Part shown: positions 7,498 through 16,643 of the stretch, in pieces
Position numbering within the stretch: the first letter of the stretch is position 1
Layout: every line of letters starts with the position of its first letter
Assembly: GCF_940670765.1 (NCBI RefSeq)
Contig: NZ_CALNVW010000054.1
Coordinates: 1 to 49,204 of the forward strand
Source: Streptomyces sp. A 4/2
Lineage (GTDB): Bacteria; Actinomycetota; Actinomycetes; Streptomycetales; Streptomycetaceae
Direction of reading: 5' to 3'
DNA: 49,204 bases
The notes under the pieces: model-generated
The model's input: only the letters and a program-made list of their open reading frames with translations
Databases searched by the model: none
What the model was told of the DNA's origin: nothing
Program-made: the position numbers and the translations under genes

Positions 7498-8496
7498 TCA
7501 GAAGGCGTTGCAGGCGCGGAAGATGTGCGCGAAGGCCGACAGCGAGGCGGGCCCGTCGAAGGCCACGTACTCGGGGACGGGAGCCTCCGGCGCCCACTTC
7601 TCCTTGTAGGTGAGCTGCGTCTGGGCGGGGTAGAGAGCCGCGCCCTCGGCCCACAGGAAGTGCATCAGCCACTGGAAGGACGGGCTGTGGCCGGGGAGTT
7701 CGTTCTCCTCCGCCAGGCCGGTGAACGGGGTGAAGCCGAAGTGCAGCCACTCGGCGCCCTCGGCCCGCAGCACCTCGATGACGTGCGCGTTGATGGCCTC
7801 CATCAGGCCCGGGGTGTCGTCGGGGATGCGCCGGCTCAGGTCGTGCATCCAGCCGGCCCGGCTGCCGTAGACGGGCGAGTACGAGATGTAGCCGACCGGC
7901 TTGGAGTCGATGGTGCCGAGGAAGAGCCTGCGGTGCTCCTGCGCGGGGCCGCCTATCTCGCCGACCAGGAACTCCAGCTGCCGGGCCTCCTCGCCCTTGG
8001 AGCGCAGCCAGGCCTGGTCGATGTGGGTGATCGCCTCGGTCAGTTCCTCCGGCGACACCTCGCTGACCTGCAGACCGCTGCGGAGGGCGCGGGAGATCTT
8101 GTTGCGCATCCGCATGAACCGGGTGCCGCGCATGGTGAAGTCGGGCAGGTGGACCACCCAGGAGGAGCCGAACTGGTTGACGGTGAAGCCGCGCCGGGCG
8201 TACACCTCGGCGTCAGGGCGCTGCAACTGGGCGCCCACCACCTTCAGGCCCTGCTCATGGGCATGGGCCACGAAGCGGTCGAGCAGGGTGTCGTAGTCGT
8301 CCGGGGCGGCGAAGGGGCCGCCGAGCTGGACCAGGTACTGGCCGGCCCTGCGGTAGGCGATGATGCCGTCGAGTCCCGGCGCGGTGAACGCGCTGGTCCC
8401 CTGGCTCATGGTCAGGAACGCGCTGGAGTTCTCGGACTGCGTGTGTTGACGGATCGATGCGAGAACGGTGTTCTCGGCCGTTGCTGTAGGAGACAT
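7498..8496 (-). CDS. DUF2156/GNAT-fold aminoacyl-tRNA-dependent transferase, VlmA-like
   Basis: Protein of 332 aa resembling the C-terminal domain of lysylphosphatidylglycerol synthases (MprF/DUF2156), which take an aminoacyl group from aminoacyl-tRNA. Family segments include ARRGFTVNQFGSSWVVHLPDF, the basic stretch RNKISRALRSGL and the C-terminal LYPAQTQLTYKEKWAPE. In valanimycin biosynthesis VlmA moves serine from seryl-tRNA to isobutylhydroxylamine; the SerRS at 18969 and the tRNASer-like RNA 171 nt upstream on the other strand fit the same reaction here with a different hydroxylamine. Start at 8496 has GAGAGGG about 6 nt upstream. Family call firm; equivalence to VlmA is inference from context. 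Confidence 0.85.
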   Translation of the reverse strand: MSPTATAENTVLASIRQHTQSENSSAFLTMSQGTSAFTAPGLDGIIAYRRAGQYLVQLGGPFAAPDDYDTLLDRFVAHAHEQGLKVVGAQLQRPDAEVYARRGFTVNQFGSSWVVHLPDFTMRGTRFMRMRNKISRALRSGLQVSEVSPEELTEAITHIDQAWLRSKGEEARQLEFLVGEIGGPAQEHRRLFLGTIDSKPVGYISYSPVYGSRAGWMHDLSRRIPDDTPGLMEAINAHVIEVLRAEGAEWLHFGFTPFTGLAEENELPGHSPSFQWLMHFLWAEGAALYPAQTQLTYKEKWAPEAPVPEYVAFDGPASLSAFAHIFRACNAF

Positions 8497-8586
8497 TGGC
8501 CCTCTCTCTTCCGATGACGAGCACAGGAAAGTAGAGCACCTGCAAGATGAGCCCCGGAAGAGCCGAAATTGTCTGCCGGGGAGATG

Positions 8587-8631
8587 TCAGCCGCCTGTCA
8601 GCCGGATATCAGAGCGGGCTGGAAATGTAAT
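8587..8631 (+). promoter_or_regulatory. SARP-type promoter driving tRNA-like copy 1
   Basis: TCAG at 8587, 8598 and 8609, exactly 11 bp apart. A TGTAAT -10-like box at 8626-8631 starts 17 nt after the third TCAG. The same geometry, including the 17-nt offset, recurs at 39209-39253. It points rightwards to the tRNA-like RNA at 8667 and the kinase gene at 8895. Confidence 0.7.
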
Positions 8632-8666
8632 CCAGGCAACCGGGAGACAATGGCTTCCGGAAACCA

Positions 8667-8754
<88 letters not shown>

Positions 8755-8894
8755 TGCGGGCCGTGCTGCCGCACCGCCGGAAGCCCGCCGGAAGCCCGCC
8801 GTACGCGACCTGCTCGCGCCGAGTGCGCCACGCCGTCGGGCCCGGAGCGGCGCCGGCCGCCGATCGCCGATCGCAGCGTCTGGAGAATCGCCTC

Positions 8895-9887
8895 ATGCCG
8901 ACCGCGGCATCCCCCGCCCCACGACGGGCACTTGTCGTCGCCAACCCCACCGCGGGCACCGTACGCGCGGGCCTGTTCGACGAGGTCGTACGGCTCTGCC
9001 GCGACCGGCTCGACAGCGTCGAGGTGCACCGCACGACGCACCGAGGCAGCGCCACCGAGGCCGTCCGCGCCGCCACGGCCGCGGACCTGGTGATCGCGGT
9101 CGGCGGCGACGGCACGGTGCGCGAGGTCGTCGAAGGACTCGTCGCCCGGGACCGGCCCACCGCGGCGGCCCTCGCCGTGGTCCCCGCGGGCACCGGCAAC
9201 TCCAACTACCGCATGCTGTGGGCCGACCGGCCCTGGGCCGAGACGCTGCAAGCGACTCTGACCGCCGACGCGGAGCGGGCCGCACTGCGCCGCATCGACC
9301 TGGGATCGCTCGCCGAGACCGGCGAACTCGTGCTGCTCGGCGCCTGCTCCGGGCTGGTCGCCGAGGGCCTGATCACGGCCCGCACGGTCCAGGCCACCGG
9401 CCGCGAGCGCTACACCCGGGCCCTGCCGGACGCGGCTGCGGCCCACCGCCCCTACCCGGGGCGGGTCACGGTCGACGGCACGGTGCTGCACGAGGGCGCC
9501 ACCGTCCTGGCCAACGTCGGCGGCGGCCGGTACCGCGGCGGCCAGTACCTGGTCCTGCCCCACTCCGAGCTGGACGACGGGCTGCTGGACGTCTGCGTCG
9601 TCGGCGCCGAGGTGCCCGCCACGGACATTCCCCACCTCGCCACCGAGGGCCTGCTGCACGAGCAGCCCGGAGTGGTGTACGGCCGCGGGCGGCGCGTCGT
9701 CGTCGAACGCCTCGACGGGCGCCCCCTGTGTTTCGAGCACGACGGTGAACTGCAGCAGCTCAACTGGACCAGCATGTCCGTCGATGTGCTGCCGGGTGTG
9801 CTGCCGGTCTGGGGTGCTCCGACGAAAGAAGTGACGCGTGTCGATACTCAAGGAGCTGTGCCGGTGGGCGGCCCGGCTGCAGGCTGA
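8895..9887 (+). CDS. Diacylglycerol-kinase-like kinase, VlmJ-like
   Basis: ATP-dependent kinase of the DAGK/NAD-kinase fold, 330 aa. The N-terminal strand ALVVANPTAGT, the catalytic GGDGT loop at 70-74 and VPAGTGNSNY near 100 are the family signatures. In valanimycin biosynthesis VlmJ phosphorylates the hydroxyl of valanimycin hydrate, and VlmK then eliminates it to give a vinyl azoxy group. The next gene is a VlmK-like protein, overlapping by 50 nt, so the pair is conserved. The ATG at 8895 has GGAG 9 nt upstream; the frame also runs back through the tRNA-like gene but that part is not coding. Transcription probably comes from the SARP promoter at 8587, through the tRNA-like RNA. Confidence 0.88.
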   Translation: MPTAASPAPRRALVVANPTAGTVRAGLFDEVVRLCRDRLDSVEVHRTTHRGSATEAVRAATAADLVIAVGGDGTVREVVEGLVARDRPTAAALAVVPAGTGNSNYRMLWADRPWAETLQATLTADAERAALRRIDLGSLAETGELVLLGACSGLVAEGLITARTVQATGRERYTRALPDAAAAHRPYPGRVTVDGTVLHEGATVLANVGGGRYRGGQYLVLPHSELDDGLLDVCVVGAEVPATDIPHLATEGLLHEQPGVVYGRGRRVVVERLDGRPLCFEHDGELQQLNWTSMSVDVLPGVLPVWGAPTKEVTRVDTQGAVPVGGPAAG

Positions 9888-11307
9888 GGACGTCCCCGCC
9901 CCCGTACGCTCCCTGGCGAGCAGCCAGTTGCTCTCCCAGCTGGCCTCCATCCGGGCCGGCGCCGCACACCCGCTGGGCCGCCGGCTCATCGAGGCCTTCG
10001 GGCCGCCCCTGCAGAGCGATCCGCGTACGTCGGCGTGTGTGCTGGCCGGGCTCGGCTCCTGGCTGAACCTCGACGACACCGCGTACGCGGGCCATCTGTC
10101 GAACTCCACGGTGTCCGTCCCGCTCGCGTACGCCTACGCGCGCGGCCTCGACGGCGCCTCGCTGGTCACCGCGGTCGTCGCCGCCAACGAGTTCGCGGCG
10201 AGGATCACCGCGGCGGCCACGCTCGGGCCGCTGCGCGGCCACAGCGCCGTGCACACGCACCTGGCGGGCACGGTCAGCGGAAGGCTGCACTGCGAGGGCG
10301 CCGACGAAGCGGTCTGGAGCAACGCCCTCGGCCTCGCCTTCGCCATGCCCAACTGGCCGCTGATGCGCGCCTTCCTGGCCAGCGACGCGCGGCTGTTCAA
10401 CACCTTCACACCGGTACGCACCGCGATGGACGCCTGCGACGGGGCCCGCGCCGGGCTGCGGGGCGCCGTGGACATCCTGGAGCACCCGGACGGTTTCCTC
10501 GACCGGTTCTCCTCCGTACCGCTGCCCGACGCCGTCAACGCGGGCCTCGGCCTGCGGTGGCACACCGAGACCCTCTCGTTCAAGATGCACCCGGGCGGTC
10601 CCGGGATCGACGCGGCGGTGGACTGCGCCGCCGCGCTGCACCGCGACATCGGTCCGTGCCGTCCCGAGGACATCGAGGAGATCGTCGTCGAGGCGTCCCT
10701 CTACACGCTGTTCGCGGGCAAGAAGGCGGCGTCGTACATCGTCGGGCCGGGCTCGCCGCTGGGCGCGCTCGTCCTGCACACCCCGTATCCGGTGGCCACC
10801 GCCCTGCTGACCGGCGGTCTGACGGTCAACGACTTCGCGGCGCCGCTGCTCAGCGAGCGCGTCCGCTGGGACGTCGCGGAACGGGTGCGGCTGGTGCACG
10901 ACCCCGAGCTGACCCGGGCGCTGTTCGCCTCGGAGGCCCCGTTCGGCGAGGCCGTACGGCAGGCCGGGCCCGCGGCGGAACCCTGGCTGCGTTCCTTCGG
11001 CGGCGAGGAGGTGGCCAGGCTCGCCCAGGAGGCCGCGGGCGACAAGGCACGGGCCGACTTCACCTCGTCCGCCAAGGCGACCGGCGCCCGGGTGACGGTA
11101 CGGCTGGCCGACGGGCGCACCCTCAGCCGGGAGCGCATGATCCCGCTCGCCGCCGCCGGCCCCCACACGCGGGCCCACCACGCCGAACTGATGCAGCAGA
11201 AGTTCCTGGAGTACGGCGGGACGCCCGAGGTCGCCGAGGCGGCCGAGCACCTCGATTCGATGGATTCCGATGATCTTCAGGAATGGATCGCATCAGCGCT
11301 GCGGTAA
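9838..11307 (+). CDS. MmgE/PrpD-family protein, VlmK-like lyase
   Basis: Protein of 489 aa of the MmgE/PrpD family (2-methylcitrate dehydratase, cis-aconitate decarboxylase). Family features include LNLDDTAYAGHLSNSTVSVPLAYA near 80-105, HTHLAGTVSGRLHCE near 140-155 and the conserved LSFKMHPGGPGIDAAVDCA stretch near 245. Valanimycin VlmK belongs to the same family and removes phosphate from O-phosphorylated valanimycin hydrate to form the alkene. The GTG start at 9838 lies inside the kinase gene; an AAAGAAG site precedes it. Coupling to the kinase supports a phosphorylation-elimination pair acting on the seryl-derived CH2OH. Confidence 0.87.
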   Translation: MSILKELCRWAARLQAEDVPAPVRSLASSQLLSQLASIRAGAAHPLGRRLIEAFGPPLQSDPRTSACVLAGLGSWLNLDDTAYAGHLSNSTVSVPLAYAYARGLDGASLVTAVVAANEFAARITAAATLGPLRGHSAVHTHLAGTVSGRLHCEGADEAVWSNALGLAFAMPNWPLMRAFLASDARLFNTFTPVRTAMDACDGARAGLRGAVDILEHPDGFLDRFSSVPLPDAVNAGLGLRWHTETLSFKMHPGGPGIDAAVDCAAALHRDIGPCRPEDIEEIVVEASLYTLFAGKKAASYIVGPGSPLGALVLHTPYPVATALLTGGLTVNDFAAPLLSERVRWDVAERVRLVHDPELTRALFASEAPFGEAVRQAGPAAEPWLRSFGGEEVARLAQEAAGDKARADFTSSAKATGARVTVRLADGRTLSRERMIPLAAAGPHTRAHHAELMQQKFLEYGGTPEVAEAAEHLDSMDSDDLQEWIASALR

Positions 11308-11311
11308 TCCG

Positions 11312-11337
11312 CGAGGCGGGTGTCAGCGATGAGTCAG
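11312..11337 (+). promoter_or_regulatory. SARP-type operator before the reductase/N-hydroxylase operon
   Basis: CGAG (11312), TCAG (11323) and TCAG (11334) at 11-bp spacing, in the 99-nt gap between the MmgE/PrpD gene and the aldehyde-dehydrogenase-like gene. It should drive the long operon 11407-20243. Confidence 0.6.
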
Positions 11338-11406
11338 CAGGCGCTGCGAACATCGTTTCACGGTGGACAGTGAGCAGGGAAGATCGGACTTGGGAAAGGT
11401 CCTTTG

Positions 11407-13008
11407 ATGCCTGAAAAGGAACTCCGCAGTTACAAACTTTATATCGCGGGCAAGGACGTCGAAGGCGACGGCTGGGTATATACCGTCAGCGCCAAGTCCA
11501 TGCTCGAAGATGTATTCACGAGCGTCAGTCTCAAACGGGAACTGGAAAAGAATCCGGATTCCGAGTCGGCGGATCACCCCTATGTGGTGGGCCGTTGCGC
11601 AATCGCCAGCGATGCTTCGATCGATCTCGCCACGGAGGCCGCCGCTGCTGCTGCGGGCGCCTGGGCCGAGGTCCCCCTGGAACGTCGGATGCGCCTGGGC
11701 AGGATGTTCCGCGAGGAGCTGATGCGCCGCGAGGACGAGTTCCTGGACATCCTCACCTCGGAGTCGCACCCGCTGCGGCTGGCCCGCTGGGAACTGAGCT
11801 GCATGAAGCAGATCTACAGCGAGGAAAGCCTGTACTGGTACCGGCAGCGGATGCACACCGAGTTCGAGCACGAGGGACGGCGCCTGATCGTCCGTCGCCA
11901 GCCCGACGGTGTGGTGGCCTTCAACCCGCCGCAGAACGCGCCCGCGCCGAGCGCGGCCCTCGCCGTTCTCGCGCTGATGGCCGGCAACGCGGTCGTGATG
12001 CGTGCCCCGCGCAGCATCGCGCTGAGCACCATGTGGCTGATGCGCGACGTGGTGGCGCCGCTGCTCGAAGAGATCTCCGCGCCTCCCGGCATCCTCAACG
12101 CCATCTGCTCCAACCCCAAGCAGACCCTGGACCGCTGGGTCGAGTCGCCGCTGATCAACGACATCTTCTACATCGGCGGCAGCGAGGAGGGCCTGCGCTT
12201 CCAGGAGAGCTGCGTGGCCAACGGCAAGAAGCCCATCCTGGAGCTGGCCGGCAACGACACCATCGTCGTGTGGAAGGGCGCCGACCTGACGAAGGCGGCC
12301 GAGGCGATCTGCGAGTCCTTCTACGGCTCGGGCCAGATCTGCATGGTGCCCAACTGCGTGCTGGTCCACCCCGAGATCGCCGAGGAGCTCATCGAAGCGG
12401 TCAAGGAGCGCGTCAAGGTGGTCCGTCCGGGCTACCCGGAGGACGAGGACGTCCTGCTCTCCCCGGTGCGCCGCAGCGAGAAGTTCTTCGCGCTGCTCAA
12501 GCAGTCCCTGGACCGCGGCGGCGAGATCATCACCGGCGGCCTGCGGACCGAGGTCGACGGCACCCCGTCGGAGACCGGCGTCTTCCTGCAGCCGACCGTG
12601 GTGCGGGTCGACGGTCTCGAAGGGGCCCGCCTGCACGACATCGTCAGGAGCGAGACGTTCTTCCCGCTGCTGCCGATCGTCGTACCCGAGGCGACCGACG
12701 ACGACGACACGCTGCTCAACTCGTTCATCGACTTCGTCAACTCCAACGAGTACGGGCTGCGCAACTCGCTCTGGGTCAAGTCCGCCCGGGTGATCAACGC
12801 GTTCGTGCAGCGCATCACCAACGGCGGCCTGCTGAAGATCAACGACTCGCACATCGGCTTCCTGCCGTATCTGCCCAGCCACGGCGGAACCGGCCTGACC
12901 GGCGGTGTCTACGGCGAGGCCAACTACCCGATCCTCAAGACCTCGCACATCCAGGGCGTCAGCATCGCCACCGACGTCAGCCCCCACGAGGCCGTCTTCG
13001 GGGCCTGA
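11407..13008 (+). CDS. Aldehyde-dehydrogenase-fold protein, likely acyl-thioester reductase
   Basis: Protein of 533 aa in the ALDH superfamily. The Rossmann-domain helix and GSEEGLRF stretch, the LELAGND motif (general-base region) and FYGSGQICMVPN with the nucleophilic Cys near residue 312 are visible. It is longer than a typical ALDH and resembles the acyl-CoA reductase (LuxC-type) branch, so I infer NADPH-dependent reduction of an acyl-ACP or acyl-CoA to an aldehyde, which the aminotransferase at 14251 would turn into an alkylamine. This pair would replace the valine decarboxylase of valanimycin. ATG at 11407 follows GAAAGG. Direction (reduction versus oxidation) is inference. Confidence 0.85.
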   Translation: MPEKELRSYKLYIAGKDVEGDGWVYTVSAKSMLEDVFTSVSLKRELEKNPDSESADHPYVVGRCAIASDASIDLATEAAAAAAGAWAEVPLERRMRLGRMFREELMRREDEFLDILTSESHPLRLARWELSCMKQIYSEESLYWYRQRMHTEFEHEGRRLIVRRQPDGVVAFNPPQNAPAPSAALAVLALMAGNAVVMRAPRSIALSTMWLMRDVVAPLLEEISAPPGILNAICSNPKQTLDRWVESPLINDIFYIGGSEEGLRFQESCVANGKKPILELAGNDTIVVWKGADLTKAAEAICESFYGSGQICMVPNCVLVHPEIAEELIEAVKERVKVVRPGYPEDEDVLLSPVRRSEKFFALLKQSLDRGGEIITGGLRTEVDGTPSETGVFLQPTVVRVDGLEGARLHDIVRSETFFPLLPIVVPEATDDDDTLLNSFIDFVNSNEYGLRNSLWVKSARVINAFVQRITNGGLLKINDSHIGFLPYLPSHGGTGLTGGVYGEANYPILKTSHIQGVSIATDVSPHEAVFGA

Positions 13009-13049
13009 ACCATCCCCCCGCTCCACCGATTCAACGGAGGTGTCCCCCC

Positions 13050-14189
13050 GTGCGCTCCCTCGACTCCGCCCGCTCGCTCTGCGACCGGTACCATCCAGGG
13101 CTGCTCAAGGCCCTGGAAGAGATCCCCTTCGCCGAGCGGGAGGCTCCCGGGAGTCCCGCGATCGACCTGTTCCGCACCCACGGCGGTGTGGGGCTGCTGG
13201 TGCCCACCGAGTTCGGCGGGCACGGCGCCGACCCGGTGGACGCGGTGCAGGTGCAGCGGGCCATCGGGGCGGTGTCACCGTCGGTGGCCGCCGCGGTGAC
13301 CATGCACCACTTCACCGTCTCGATGCTGTACTCGCTGGCCGAGCGGTCCGGGCGGCTGGCGGAGGGTCAACTGGAGCTGCTGCACCGGGTCGTGCCGGAG
13401 CAGATCCTGATGGCCTCGGGCTGGGCCGAGGGCAAGACACAGCAGAACATCTTCGCGCCGTCGGTCGTCGCGGTGCCGGCCCCGGGCGGGTACCGGCTCA
13501 ACGGCATCAAGAAGCCGTGCAGCCTGGCCCATTCGATGCAGCTGCTCACCGCGAGCATCGCCGTGCCCGGCCCGGACGGCACCCCCGAACTCGCCCTCGC
13601 ACTGGTCCCGGCCTCCTCCGAGGGCCTGACGGTCCATCCGTTCTGGGGCAACGACGTGCTGGCCGCCTCGGAGAGCGACGAGGTACGCCTGACCGACGTG
13701 TTCGTCCCGGACAACATGGTCGTACGCACCACCGAGGACGACCCGGACCGGCTCGACGAGCTGCAGACCGCCGGCGTCATCTGGTTCGAGATGCTGATCT
13801 CGGCCGGTTACGCCGGAGCCGCCGCCGCCCTCGCCGAACTGGTCGTCCAGCGCGAGCGGGGCAGCGTGAGCGAGCGGTCCGACGTGGTCATCAACGTCGA
13901 GAGCGCCTTCCACCTGCTTGAGGGCGCCGCCCGCGCCGTACGGGACGGGCTCGACAGCGAGGAGGCGGTGGCCCAGGTGCTCATCGCCCGCTACGCCACC
14001 CAGGACCTGCTCGCCAAGGTCTCGGACAAGAGCCTGGAGCTGCTGGGCGGCATCGACTTCATCCGCAGCTCGGACCACGCCCGCCTCGCGGCCTCCGTAC
14101 GTCCGCTGGTCTTCCACCCTCCGGGGCGGTCCGCCACGGCCGGACAGCTCGTCGACTACGTCGCGGGCAAGCCGCTCGACCTCTCCTGA
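13050..14189 (+). CDS. Acyl-CoA-dehydrogenase-fold flavoprotein, VlmH-like amine N-hydroxylase
   Basis: Protein of 379 aa with the acyl-CoA dehydrogenase fold: N-terminal helical domain, central beta domain (ASGWAEGKTQQNIF near 120; YRLNGIKKPCSLAHS near 150) and C-terminal helical bundle ending LLGGIDFIRSSDHARLAASVR. In valanimycin biosynthesis the isobutylamine N-hydroxylase VlmH has this fold and needs reduced flavin from VlmR. Here the flavin reductase at 3181 is the likely partner, and a longer alkylamine the likely substrate. GTG start at 13050 with GGAGG 9 nt upstream; the same frame continues far upstream but that is antisense-like shadow. A true dehydrogenase is the alternative. Confidence 0.83.
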   Translation: MRSLDSARSLCDRYHPGLLKALEEIPFAEREAPGSPAIDLFRTHGGVGLLVPTEFGGHGADPVDAVQVQRAIGAVSPSVAAAVTMHHFTVSMLYSLAERSGRLAEGQLELLHRVVPEQILMASGWAEGKTQQNIFAPSVVAVPAPGGYRLNGIKKPCSLAHSMQLLTASIAVPGPDGTPELALALVPASSEGLTVHPFWGNDVLAASESDEVRLTDVFVPDNMVVRTTEDDPDRLDELQTAGVIWFEMLISAGYAGAAAALAELVVQRERGSVSERSDVVINVESAFHLLEGAARAVRDGLDSEEAVAQVLIARYATQDLLAKVSDKSLELLGGIDFIRSSDHARLAASVRPLVFHPPGRSATAGQLVDYVAGKPLDLS

Positions 14190-14250
14190 ACCGCATCCGG
14201 CCGATGCACCGGTCGAACCCCAACAGCCCGTCGTATCCAGGGAGTTATCC

Positions 14251-15537
14251 GTGACCGTGACCCAGGACATCCGGGTCGACACCGAGGCGGACATCCTCGG
14301 TCTCTACCGGGCCCACCTCAGCAAGGGCCGGGCCACCCTCGCCGAACTGTTCGGCAGCCACATGGAGGTGGAGTCCTCCGGCGCCTGGCTGACCACGAGC
14401 GACGGTGAGCGCTTCCTCAACGCCGGGGGCTACGGCGTCTTCATCATGGGCGCCCGCCACCCCATCGTGATGGAGGCCGTCGAGCGCCAGCTGCGCACCC
14501 ACCCGGTCGCCACCCGCATCCTGCTGGAGCCGACGGTGGCCCGCGCCGCCGAGGCCCTCGTCTCGGTCATGCCCGAGGGCCTGGACCGCGTGCACTTCTC
14601 GCTCTCCGGCGCCGAGGCCGTCGAGACCGGCCTCAAGCTGGCCCGCGCCAACGGCCGCAGGCGGACCGTGTCGATGCAGGGCGGCTACCACGGCAAGACG
14701 ATGGGTGCCCTTTCGGCGACCGCCAAGGAGGTCTACCAGAAGCCCTTCCGGCCGCTGCTCCCCGACGTACTGCACCTGCCCTTCGGCGACGCGGACGCCC
14801 TGGAGGAGGAGCTGCGGGCGCACCCGGGCGAGGTCTGCGTGATCCTGGAGCCGGTGCAGGGCGAGGGCGGCGTGATCATCCCGCCCAAGGGCTACCTCAA
14901 GCGGGTCGAGGAGCTCGTGCGCGAGTACGACGGCTTCCTCATCCTCGACGAGGTACAGACCGGCATGGGCCGGCTCGGCGAGTGGTGGGGCGCCGACACG
15001 GAGGGCGTCGTCCCCGACGTACTGCTCGCGGGCAAGGCGCTCGGCGGCGGTGTGGTCCCGGTCTCGGCGGCCGTCGCCACCCGCAAGGCGTTCCGCCCGT
15101 TCGACAAGGACCCGTACATCCACACCTCGACCTTCTCCGGGCAGCCCCTGCTGATGGCGGCCGTCCAGGGCGCCGTCCGCGCGATCGAGGAGGAGCGCCT
15201 GGTCACCCGGTCCATGGACCTGGGCGCCCGGCTGCTGCCCCGGATCGCCGAGATAGCCCGCCGCAACATTCCCGACCTGGTGGTCGACGTACGCGGCCAG
15301 GGCCTGCTGATCGGCGTGGAGCTGACCGAGGCGGGCCTGGCCGGGGAGCTGCTCATCGAGCTCTTCAACCACGGCGTGGTCGCCAACCACTCGATGAACG
15401 GCAGTTCGGTGGTGCGGTTCACCCCGCCCGCCACGCTCACCGACCTCGACGTGGAGTACCTGCTCAGCTCCTTCGACAAAGCAACCCTCGATCTGGTCGC
15501 CGGTTCGGCCAGGATGCCGGAAGGCGGAAACAACTGA
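14251..15537 (+). CDS. Class III PLP aminotransferase
   Basis: PLP-dependent aminotransferase of 428 aa in the ornithine/acetylornithine/diaminobutyrate group. Seen are SLSGAEAVETGLKLAR, the YHGKTMGALSAT cofactor loop, LILDEVQTGMGR with the PLP-contacting Asp and LLAGKALGGG with the Schiff-base Lys near residue 262. Between a reductase and the azoxy enzymes its probable job is reductive amination of a fatty aldehyde to a primary amine, the substrate of the N-hydroxylase. GTG start at 14251 with GGGAG 8 nt upstream. Its stop overlaps the start of the next gene (TGATG). Confidence 0.92.
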   Translation: MTVTQDIRVDTEADILGLYRAHLSKGRATLAELFGSHMEVESSGAWLTTSDGERFLNAGGYGVFIMGARHPIVMEAVERQLRTHPVATRILLEPTVARAAEALVSVMPEGLDRVHFSLSGAEAVETGLKLARANGRRRTVSMQGGYHGKTMGALSATAKEVYQKPFRPLLPDVLHLPFGDADALEEELRAHPGEVCVILEPVQGEGGVIIPPKGYLKRVEELVREYDGFLILDEVQTGMGRLGEWWGADTEGVVPDVLLAGKALGGGVVPVSAAVATRKAFRPFDKDPYIHTSTFSGQPLLMAAVQGAVRAIEEERLVTRSMDLGARLLPRIAEIARRNIPDLVVDVRGQGLLIGVELTEAGLAGELLIELFNHGVVANHSMNGSSVVRFTPPATLTDLDVEYLLSSFDKATLDLVAGSARMPEGGNN

Positions 15538-16019
15538 TGCGTCATGTGGAACTGGACGCCGTGGTACTGGGAGAGAACGCCAGGACCGTCTTCGAGTCCG
15601 TCGCCAGGTTCGACCGATTCCCCGAACTGGCCCCGCACGTCAGCTCCACCACGGTGCACGGCACCCTGCCCGATCCGCAGGGCAGCTCCAGCTGGGAGCT
15701 GCACTTCCGCAGCGGCCTGCTGCGCTGGACCGAGGAGGACCGCTTCCTGGAGGACGAGCTGGAGATCCGGTTCGAGCAGGAGGACGGCGACTTCGACGTC
15801 TTCGAGGGCAAGTGGGCGGTGATCCAGGAGGACGAGAACGTCGTCGTCCACTTCGAGGTCGACTTCGACTTCGGTATCCCGAGCCTCGAAGGCATCCTCG
15901 ACCCGATCGCCGAGCGCGTCATCAAGGAGACCGTGGCCTGGGCCGTCACCGGGCTGTTCGCCCGCACGGAGCTGCGCAGCGCGGTCGAGCTCGGCACGCC
16001 CGCCGACGCGGCAGCGTAG
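15537..16019 (+). CDS. SRPBCC (START/Bet v1-fold) protein
   Basis: Protein of 160 aa of the polyketide cyclase/coenzyme Q-binding SRPBCC type: N-terminal VFESVARFDRFPELAPHVSSTTV strand-helix-strand, a run of antiparallel strands and a long C-terminal helix (DPIAERVIKETVAWAVTGLFARTELRSAV). Such proteins hold hydrophobic ligands and may catalyse cyclisation or act as carriers. It is translationally coupled to the aminotransferase and followed 9 nt later by the VlmO-like gene, so it may handle the greasy alkyl-hydrazine or hydroxylamine intermediate. No catalytic residue can be assigned. Confidence 0.85.
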   Translation: MRHVELDAVVLGENARTVFESVARFDRFPELAPHVSSTTVHGTLPDPQGSSSWELHFRSGLLRWTEEDRFLEDELEIRFEQEDGDFDVFEGKWAVIQEDENVVVHFEVDFDFGIPSLEGILDPIAERVIKETVAWAVTGLFARTELRSAVELGTPADAAA

Positions 16020-16028
16020 GGGACGGCC

Positions 16029-16583
16029 ATGGACCAGGCGAACCCGTTCGAGACCCCACGGACCTTCTCCCTGCACCGCGCCGAGTACCTCGTCGGCTTC
16101 GCGGTGAGCACCGGCCTGATCATCGAGCACTTCGGCGACATCCGCTGGCCCGTGTGGATCGGTCTGTTCCTCTACATCGACCTGATCGGTTACATCCCGG
16201 GGGCCATCGCCTTCCGCCGCAGCGGGGGCAGGCCCATCTCCAAGGTCTTTTACGTCCTCTACAACGTCATGCACAGCCTGATCACGCAGAGCGTGGTCGT
16301 CGGCCTGTGGTGCTGGCTGGTCGGACCGGAGTGGGCACTGCTCGCGGTCGCCTGGCACCTGAGCGGTGACCGGGGGCTGTTCGGCAACTTCATGAAGTCG
16401 TTCGCGCTGCCGTACGAGCCCGTCCGGCAGAAGGGGTACCTGCGGCTCCTGGACGACCTGGGCCTGCAGCACCCCAAGCCGGTGGGCCACGCCCAGGACC
16501 CGGAGCCCGTCGGCCACCTGCCGGCCCGGCCCGCGCCCCGCAGCCGGAACGCCGACCGCGCGGTGTCCCCCGCAGGCCGCTGA
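16029..16583 (+). CDS. Membrane hydrazine synthase candidate, VlmO-like
   Basis: Integral membrane protein of 184 aa with about four helices (near 20-34, 40-62, 75-96 and 101-112). Polar residues sit in or beside the helices: H16/E19, E33/H34, D51 with GY, N79/H82 (YNVMH) and H110/D114 (AWHLSGDRG). This spacing resembles DUF4260-type small membrane proteins and would suit a metal site. Published work on valanimycin assigns hydrazine formation to the membrane protein VlmO and azoxy formation to the diiron protein VlmB; here the same two-gene order is kept. The basic, Pro-rich C-terminal 40 residues look cytosolic. ATG at 16029 follows AGGGGA. Confidence 0.8.
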   Translation: MDQANPFETPRTFSLHRAEYLVGFAVSTGLIIEHFGDIRWPVWIGLFLYIDLIGYIPGAIAFRRSGGRPISKVFYVLYNVMHSLITQSVVVGLWCWLVGPEWALLAVAWHLSGDRGLFGNFMKSFALPYEPVRQKGYLRLLDDLGLQHPKPVGHAQDPEPVGHLPARPAPRSRNADRAVSPAGR

Positions 16584-16643
16584 CCGCAGACCCGTCACCT
16601 CCCGGGCAGTGAACCCGGGCCGACAGAAGGAGCACACGCCGTC